DNA of 64,000 bases, taken from NCBI RefSeq assembly GCF_954871325.1, contig NC_088775.1, positions 55,095,561 through 55,159,560 on the forward strand. Direction: 5' to 3'. Shown here one piece after another: positions 57,999-64,000 of the stretch. The DNA comes from Gordionus sp. m RMFG-2023. Its lineage: Eukaryota > Nematomorpha > Gordioida > Chordodea > Parachordodidae. The translations under genes and the position numbers were made by a program. The notes under the pieces were generated by a model. It was not told where the DNA came from. It saw only the letters and a list, made by a program, of their open reading frames with translations, and did no database searches. Position 1 is the first letter of the stretch, and the number at the start of each line of letters is the position of its first letter.

Positions 57999-59856
57999 TT
58001 ATGCTAGATCTGAATTTGATAATAACCAGTTTTTTAAGCATAAAGTCTTTCTTATGGTTTCTTCCTTCAAAGACATCCTATTTTTCGTTATCATACTTGT
58101 CACTGAAAATAACCGCTCACATGAAGCTGAAGATCCTTGAATGGACAATATATCAATTGCCATTTTCGACATTACGGGAAAACGATCCCCATGCATCTCC
58201 ACCATTCTAGGGGGCTCTTATTAGAAGTAATTCTTTCATTAAGATAAGTTTCAACCTCGCATATTGGCAAGATGATATTTTGTTTAAAGATTCTATCCAT
58301 ATTTGACTGTATTATTGCCTTATCTGATCTTGTATTTATATTGTATTTAACTTTGTATTCATTGTATACATCCTTAAATTTTTATAATAGATTTATTGTA
58401 TCTATTTTATATGATGTTGGTAATTGTTGAAATAATTCTAATTTTAGTCTTGGATCTAATATCGTTGATATTAATGTTTCAATATTTGTGAAGTTGTAAT
58501 AGTTTTCTATTTTCTCAATCGCATTGAGGGTGTTTATAAAAGTGTGGTCAAATGAGTTTAAATGTTCGAGTAACGAAACATAAAATTGGATCACAAGATT
58601 TAAGGTGGGATATATGTCACCACAGATATCTTCGTTAAAATCAATAAAAGTCTTTAATTTTTCTTGTATATTTATTAAAGACATCCAATCACCTGGTAAA
58701 AAATAAAAATTAGTAAATAAACCAATTAAAATACTTCACTCAGTTGTCTTTTTTCTATATCAGATATATCATCATATCTGAGTCACAACTTCATCAATGA
58801 CCCTTCTCATTTTGATAGCTCTTTCGACCATTATATAGGAGCTATTCCATCTGATGGATGTGTCTAATTTTAATTTAAGATATTTCATCGGGGAAGTAAG
58901 GAAGCGCATACATTTTTCATAATATTTGTTTTTAATTATAAAAGAATTACGTATAGCTTTAATGAGTGTTCTTAATTTTGTTAATTGACTGTCTACTTTC
59001 TTAAGTATTTCTTGTACTACCAAATTAAGTACATGTGTAAAACATCGAACATGTAAAATTTTACAAGTTGGGTGTTTTATACGAAATTTTTTTATAAAGG
59101 TTGAATTAGAGCTTGCACTATCACAAGTAATTGCCATGTTACTAATATCTATATTATAATTTTTTGTAATTTGACAAAATTCTCCATATATATTTTTACC
59201 AGAATGTGAATCAGTAAATGGTACTATATCTAATAACAATGACTCAGGTCAACCCTAAAAATAGTGCATTAGTAGGTTAAATTATTTTAACTTTATTGAA
59301 TTCTTCATTATAAATATCACTCATATATAGTTTAATTGTGGGTATTGAACAAATTTTACGTTAGGATTTAAAGCTCTAACAAATGATTTAAATTCATTTG
59401 TGGCAAGAATTTTAAATGGTATATTCGACTTGAGCAAAAATTTTAATAAATAATGTTTATGTCATCAATATTTATTTTGGTTAAATCATTTAAATAGTTT
59501 TCTATTGCATTATTATTTTGAATCTTTTGATGAAATCTTTTATTATGATTAATTAGTGCAGAGGTGGTTTTTTTCTTACATATTATTTATACCTTGCAGA
59601 TTTTACATTTGGCAGTTTCTGCTTTAGAATCATAAAGATAATGATTCCATATTAAGGAATTTTTACGCCTTGCATTAACGGGTTCAGCTTGATCAGATAT
59701 TGATTGGATAGATATAGATCTAGAACTAGTTGAGGATTGGCTTTGTCCATCACCACCTCCTTCTCCATCAAGATTTTCAAATTGATCTTTGAATATATTT
59801 AATATATAAATTATATAAAATCTAAGTTTACCATCCTTCCTGAAATTCCAGATCAA
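57999..59856 (-). pseudogene. BED-finger hAT transposase, nearly full domain set
   Basis: 59856-59587: Ser-rich leader, then RRKNSLIWNHYLYDSKAETA and KCKICK (BED finger; TTSALINHNKRFHQ follows in another frame). 59239-58772 is open: NMAITCDSASSNSTFIKKFR, LHVRCFTHVLNLVVQEILKK, and LDTSIRWNSSYIMVERAIKM, the hAT catalytic and RW.S...M..R signatures. 58684-58382: helical YPTLNLVIQFYVSLLEHLNS. 58205-57999: AIDILSIQGSSASCERLFSV and LKEETIRKTLCLKNWLLSNS, the dimerisation domain. Stops fall mainly in the finger-to-catalytic spacer (59586-59240). Confidence 0.85.
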
Positions 59857-60192
59857 TGATACATTAGCAGCTGAAAGAAAAAATATTTAAAATAACTTAA
59901 GAAATATAAATCAATTAAACCTTCAGAACAGCAGCAATTTTTTTAACCCTTCACTACACAGGTGGGGAAAATACAACATAATCTTTGTAATACAAAACCT
60001 AGTAGATATTCTGACCTGGTTTTTACAGTAGTTTAATATTTGTAACAAGGAATACAACTTCCAAATTTCATGATTATTGATTTGACAGTTTTTGATATAT
60101 ATGTAATTTGTCGAACTTGGGGTAAAATATTCCCCACCTGTGTAATTACATAATTTTTTTTGTTACTAATTATGATTATATATGGCAGGTTA

Positions 60193-60519
60193 ATATATAA
60201 AATTGATTTTTTTATATTTATTTCCATATTTTGAATGATAGTATCCCTCCTCTTAATAGCCCCATTTATCGGATTCCTGTCACATTTACCTATTTTAACA
60301 ATAATGACAGGGATGATATTACTAGTAATATCCCTGTCATTAAACTTTGGCTCTTTGTCAAACATAAACTTATGGTCCAACACGATAATAAATTTAGATT
60401 CATTAAATATTTTATTTACTTTAATATTTATTAGTATTTCTATCGTAGTTATCATTTTCATTATATCTCTAGAATCTGAGATATTTAAACTTCTAATTAA
60501 CATATGATTTATAATTTAA
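60193..60519 (+). pseudogene. Hydrophobic frame, candidate mitochondrial insert (NUMT)
   Basis: Under the standard code 60235-60507 is open (90 residues) and almost wholly hydrophobic: LLLIAPFIGFLSHLPILTIM, then NLDSLNILFTLIFISISIVV. This gives about three membrane segments. Under a mitochondrial code (TGA = Trp, ATA = Met) the same frame opens further on both sides, reading FWMM before it (TGA at 60232-60234) and NMWFMI after it (TGA near 60509). The LDSL..LFT...ISI.V pattern recalls NADH dehydrogenase subunits 4/5. Codon choice (CTC, GCC, TCC) differs from its AT-rich surroundings. It lies between the inner piggyBac end and the piggyBac coding piece. The gene identity is not certain. Confidence 0.35.
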
Positions 60520-60579
60520 ATTATTCTAATGAAAGTAATTCTATAACAATTATATAGGTAATAGATTTTGAATCGAGTG

Positions 60580-61156
60580 ATGATGATTTTTATTAGATAG
60601 CAATCATAATTCAGAGATTGAGGAATCACAGAGATATGTTTGATAATTTTAATGAAAACTGTAATAACTCTTATAGTGTTGGACATTGTGTTGCAATTTA
60701 TGAAATGCTTCCAGCTTTTAGAGGGAAAATCCCTCCAGCAATACATGCCAAATAAGCCTTCAAAATAATTTATGTCCTAGTGGATTCAAGAATCTTGTAC
60801 TCTTTAAAAATAGAATTATATGCTGGCAATTATAAATTGAGCAATAAACCTTTTGATGTGCTTGAAATATTAATTCAACCAATTTCTAAGACTAATATAT
60901 ATGTCATCACAGATAACTAGTTTACCAGCTATGAACTTGCTAAACATTTGTTATTGTTAAATTCTCATTCATTAACTATAGTAGGAACCTTAAGAAAAAA
61001 TAAAAAGCAGATTCCAACATCGTTTAATTTTAAAAAGAAAGATATTTATTCAAGCTTATTTGCCTTTCAAGATAATATGACATTAGTATCTTACACATAC
61101 CAAAAAAGTATAAGCATGTTATTATGCTTTCTACCCTACACTAAGGATTTTTTTTG
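60580..61156 (+). pseudogene. Second piggyBac transposase, central part
   Basis: Reads DFESSDDDF, then FDNFNENCNNSYSVGHCVAI and YEMLPAFRGKIPPAIHAK, a TAA, then YVLVDSRILYSLKIELYAGN, VITDN, TAG, FTSYELAKHLLLLNSHSLTI and VGTLRKNKKQIPTSFNFKKK. These are the DEML.AFRG, D.....Y....Y.G, DN(F/Y)FTS..L and GT.R.NK..IP..F motifs of piggyBac. The first catalytic Asp is replaced (IYEML for IDEML). It belongs to a different subfamily from the outer piggyBac. Confidence 0.85.
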
Positions 61157-61829
61157 AGCAACTTTAGTAAAAATATCATAACTTTATTTAGAAATAAATC
61201 GAAATTTAGAAATTTTGTATTTATTATCTCTAATAATTTTACAATAATTGTGTAAAATTTTAGGTTTTAAATTTTATTATTATCTGAGATATAGCTATTT
61301 AAAATTTGGGGTAAAATAGAAACTATTGGAGTTTTTTCCACCTGTATAGTGAAGATCTTATTTTGACAATTTTATATTTATTTTGTAGTTGTCCATTTTG
61401 AAATTTACTACCCAAAAAATCATAACTTAAAATTTTAGCTCTTAGAAAATTATATTTATTTTTCACAAATATATAAATAAAATTAATTTAAATAATTTAC
61501 TTTTTTGGGGCATCAAACAAAATTTAACATATGATTTATAAGAGGAAAAAAATAAAGTAAAATGAAATGAAATCCACTAGGAAAATTTAATTTTATTTAT
61601 TATTTACTTACGATTTACGAATATTAACGAAAAAATAAAATATTTACAAAAAATTATGAATATTAACGAATATTTATTAATAATTTTGAATAATACGAAT
61701 AATTTCGAATATTTACGAATAATTTCGAATCGAATAATAAAAAAATATTCATATTCGATTCGAAATTGTGATATTCATATTCGTAAAATACGAATCGAAT
61801 CGAATAACAAATAATTCGTTTTAGGCGTA
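61157..61829. other. Distal piggyBac and hAT terminal sequence
   Basis: 61157-61354 is the 3' part of the inner piggyBac fragment. 61355-61829 is AT-rich 5' sequence of the BED-hAT, ending in ATTCGAATCGAATA-type repeats from 61600. Confidence 0.6.
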
Positions 61830-61830
61830 G

Positions 61831-62036
61831 AAGAAACATGTAAATAATGTATAGGGATCTTTATCATTAAGACCACTTATATAATCACCAGGGCCGTATT
61901 CTATTGTAAAACTTGTAAGGGATATAGGTTTTGTAATAGCCCTCCAATTTAATTCAATCGGGCCATCCTCGACTTCTTCCGAATAAATTTCAAATGAAGA
62001 ATCGTCTTCGCTAGACCAAAGATAAGACTAAAATTT
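61831..62036 (-). pseudogene. piggyBac transposase, N-terminal block
   Basis: Reads WSSEDDSSFEIYSEEVEDGP, then ELNWRAITKPISLTSFTIEY and DKDPYTLFTCFF. The acidic leader followed by the F....GP......D..P...F..FF pattern is the piggyBac N-terminus. Its last codons meet the edge of the inserted hAT, and the next residues (LTNELIIMITEYTN) are at 57572-57530. Confidence 0.7.
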
Positions 62037-62124
62037 TTTTTTAAATTTTACTAATTTTATCAAAAACATAAAAATTTATAAAAAATAAATATAAAATAAG
62101 CATTATTGCACAGCGGGACATTAA

Positions 62125-62809
62125 ATCACCGGATACTTTTTTTGTAACTGTCAAAAAAAGATGTGATCATTTTTAAAAAAATATTTTGGGAAAAACAAAA
62201 TGAAAAATAATAATATACGAAATTTTTGGGCGTGAAAATATTTAAATAAACATAAATAATTTTATTTTTTATATGGGATTAGTGTTGCGTAATCGGCTAA
62301 TTTTAGCCGGCTACAAAACAGCTTAGCCGAGATTTTAGGTGAAAAAATCGGCTAAGCCTAATTAGCTTAAGCCTAAAAATCGGCTAAAATTAAATAAGTC
62401 AAAATTCTGCATCGATGCTTTAGCATTAATTATTATTTATTTATTTTAGTAAAATAATTTATTTTATGATATGATTTAATATTTTTTATTTATATTATTA
62501 TATTTTGAAATGAAAATAAATTTATTTATTTGATGTTTTTATAATAAAAGAAAATAATATGCTGCTATATTGTAAAAATGTAATATTCTTTTTAATATAA
62601 TTTATTAGTGATTTTTACAATCTTCTTTGTAAATACATCTTTTATTGAGGAATTATATTGTAATTTTATTAGATAAAATAAACAACCTTTTAGTGAAATA
62701 TAATTTTTTTTTATCATTTTTTTAAATGATCTATTTTTTATTAAATGAGGTGGATTTTATGAAACTTTTTTGATGTTATTTTATATGATCTTTTTAAGGT
62801 TAATATTTT
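62125..62809. other. AT-rich stretch with a CGGCTAA motif patch
   Basis: 62283-62400 holds TTAGTGTTGCGTAATCGGCT and repeated AATCGGCTAA words. These resemble the ends seen at 5690-6030 (TTTAACAACACTA, CGGCTCAA), probably one end of a hAT-type MITE. The rest is A/T low-complexity with no gene. Confidence 0.5.
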
Positions 62810-63620
62810 AATGTGACAATTGTCATAATCGTTATTTTATAAGTTTTATGAATTTTTTTGAAGAAAATATGTTAAATTAAGTATTAATAAGATGTTTAAA
62901 TAAAAATTTAGTGAAGATGTACCAATGAAAAGTGACAATTGTCATAATCGTTATATTATAAGTTTTTTGATTATTTTTGAAGAAAATATGTTTAATAAGT
63001 ATTGATAACATGTGTAAATATAAATTTAGTGAAGATGTACCATAGAAAAGTGACAATTGTCATAATCGTTATTTTATAAGTTTTATGAATTTTTTTGAAA
63101 ATATGTTAAAATAAGTATTATTAAGATGTTTAAATAAAAATTTAGTGAAGATGTACCAATGAAAAGTGACAATTGTCATAATCGTTATTTTATAAGTTTT
63201 TTGAATATTTTTGAAGAAAATATGTTTAATAAGTATTGATAAAATGTGTAAATATAAATTTAGTGAAGATGTACTATAGAAAAGTGACAATTGTCATAAT
63301 AGTTATTTGATAAGTTTTTTCTTTTATTTACCGAAAATATTTTAAAATAAGTATTGATAACATGTTTAAATAATAATTTAGTGATGCACTCTAGATAAGC
63401 GACAATTGTCATAATCGTTATTTTTAAAGTTTTTTGATTTTTGTTGACGAAAATATGTTAAAATAAGTAATAATAACATGTTTAAATAAAAATTTAGTGA
63501 AGATGTACCATAGAGAAGTGACAATTGTCATAATCGTTATTTTTAAAGTTTTTAAAATTTCTTTGATGTAAATGGGTAAAAATATAGATTGTAAAATTAA
63601 AATTGCCTGAGTATGTGCCA
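62810..63620 (-). repeat. Satellite array, inverted relative to 1-930
   Basis: Seven units of about 117 bp, each with GTGACAATTGTCATAATCGT, AAAATATGTT(A)AA(A)TAAGTA, and TTTAGTGAAGATGTACCA. This is the reverse complement of the satellite at 1-930 and 6330-6650. Cores lie near 62814, 62931, 63048, 63166, 63284, 63401 and 63519. The array is more regular than that at the left end. Confidence 0.92.
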
Positions 63621-64000
63621 TAGAAAAAACATATGGTAATAATAGATTCTTCCACAAAAACAGGAACAAATTGGCATTTTGTTACATCCGTTCATCGGGT
63701 CAGAAATTAATATGCAAAATTTATATCATAATATCTAATCCTAAGTTAGAAATTATTATTTATTTGCCAATTTTCATCAGACAATCTTGTTTAAGATTTG
63801 GGTAAACTTTTTTTCTTATTTTAAAATCAATTGTTAAAAATTTTGGTGCCATAATTAAATTTCCTGCAATCATATAGAAGTTTTTCTTCCAATACAATAT
63901 TTTTTATATAAATAATAATCAACCTTATTTTTATATTACCTATTTATTTCTTCATAAATATATTATGTTAAACATTATATTCATTATCGAATATAATCTT
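63621..64000. other. No gene seen
   Basis: AT-rich. 63640-63720 has slightly more G/C (ACATCCGTTCATCGGGTCAG) but no recognised feature. Confidence 0.5.

Larger units (their letters stand above)
59947..61354 (+). mobile_element. piggyBac-type fragment(s) inside the hAT
   Basis: TTAA (59943-59946) followed by CCCTTCACTACACAGGTGGG. The far end at 61332-61354 reads TTTTTTCCACCTGTATAGTG, its inverted match. A third, inner copy of the end lies inverted at 60131-60152 (CCCCACCTGTGTAATTACA). Thus 59947-60152 may be a separate 200-bp MITE and 60153-61354 the rest of a larger relative. The plus strand at 60580-61156 encodes a piggyBac transposase piece. No TTAA is readable at the right flank. Confidence 0.65.
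57573..61829 (-). mobile_element. BED-finger hAT with CGAATCGAAT-rich ends, in piggyBac
   Basis: Left end TAGGCTTACAAAAAAACGAA; right end, reverse-complemented, TACGCCTAAAACGAATTATT. Both ends carry clusters of ATTCGATTCGAAT. The outer flanks GTTAAGAA and GAAGAAAC are degenerate as a duplication, but the piggyBac reading frame resumes exactly across it. The minus-strand transposase is 57999-59856. The 5' part is interrupted by piggyBac-type sequence (59947-61354). Confidence 0.8.
55209..62120 (-). mobile_element. piggyBac element split by two hATs
   Basis: Left end TGTCCGGTGTATTA, preceded by TTTT; right end, reverse-complemented, TGTCCCGCTGTGCAATA, followed by TTAA at 62121-62124. The left duplication appears mutated from TTAA. 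The minus-strand transposase is found in three blocks, 62036-61831, 57572-57322 and 56459-55270. The blocks are separated by the hAT 57573-61829 and the hAT derivative 56460-57321. Block edges fit at both insertions, so the element was largely complete when hit. Confidence 0.85.

Noticed and set aside
60033-60503. 156-codon minus-strand frame
   Set aside because: It is antisense to the hydrophobic mitochondrial-like frame and the piggyBac end; no recognisable domain.
63069-63669. Minus-strand reading frames
   Set aside because: They are produced by the 117-bp satellite units and repeat with it.

Overview
The window is very AT-rich eukaryotic DNA dominated by layers of dead DNA transposons, with LINE fragments, satellites and only one recognisable host gene. 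That gene, ribulose-5-phosphate 3-epimerase (50101-50673, partial), reads like an animal RPE. The transposon set (ZMYM1-like and BED-finger hATs, piggyBac, pogo/Tigger, PIF/Harbinger-like) also fits a metazoan. Tiny introns (about 41-57 nt) in RPE and in several transposases suggest a compact-intron, AT-rich animal, possibly a parasitic lineage such as Myxozoa. The taxon is a guess; no rRNA or tRNA gene was seen that could settle it.

Layout. 1-930: a satellite of about 110 bp units built round the palindrome TGACAATTGTCA. The same satellite recurs inside the window (6330-6650) and, inverted, at the far end (62810-63620). 1318-8592: a PIF/Harbinger-like element holding a transposase start, a small MADF/Myb-like gene and a 5-kb fold-back structure whose arms carry a 27-bp minisatellite. 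8697-11256: two clusters of a CGCGATAA motif enclosing a BED-type hAT that holds a relative of itself. 12.1-17.9 kb: a broken integrase element with inverted ends (Ginger-like DNA transposon or gypsy-like fossil) carrying two hAT insertions. 18.2-20.2 kb: a small MITE and an old 240-bp tandem repeat. 20196-25162: hATs nested three deep. 25445-27294: a non-coding element with long inverted repeats whose family also ends 6 bp before the RPE start codon. 27910-35186: a hAT split by two other hATs, then a LINE fragment and a scrambled hAT up to 39.2 kb. 40198-43161: a whole-looking Tigger element with a three-exon, 494-residue transposase. 45.2-47.7 kb: a LINE tail with zinc finger and PD-(D/E)XK-like domain, interrupted by a hAT MITE. 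48.7-54.5 kb: RPE between two LINE relics with an AP-endonuclease/reverse-transcriptase layout. 55209-62120: a piggyBac element split by two hATs, one of which holds a second piggyBac fragment and a hydrophobic reading frame that looks mitochondrial. 62.1-64 kb: a hAT-like terminal motif and the inverted satellite.

The genes form no pathway. The window is best read as a stratigraphy in which exact 8-bp (hAT), TA (Tigger) and TTAA-type (piggyBac) target duplications let the order of insertion be worked out. Reading was by eye, so boundaries marked approximate may be off by tens of bases.
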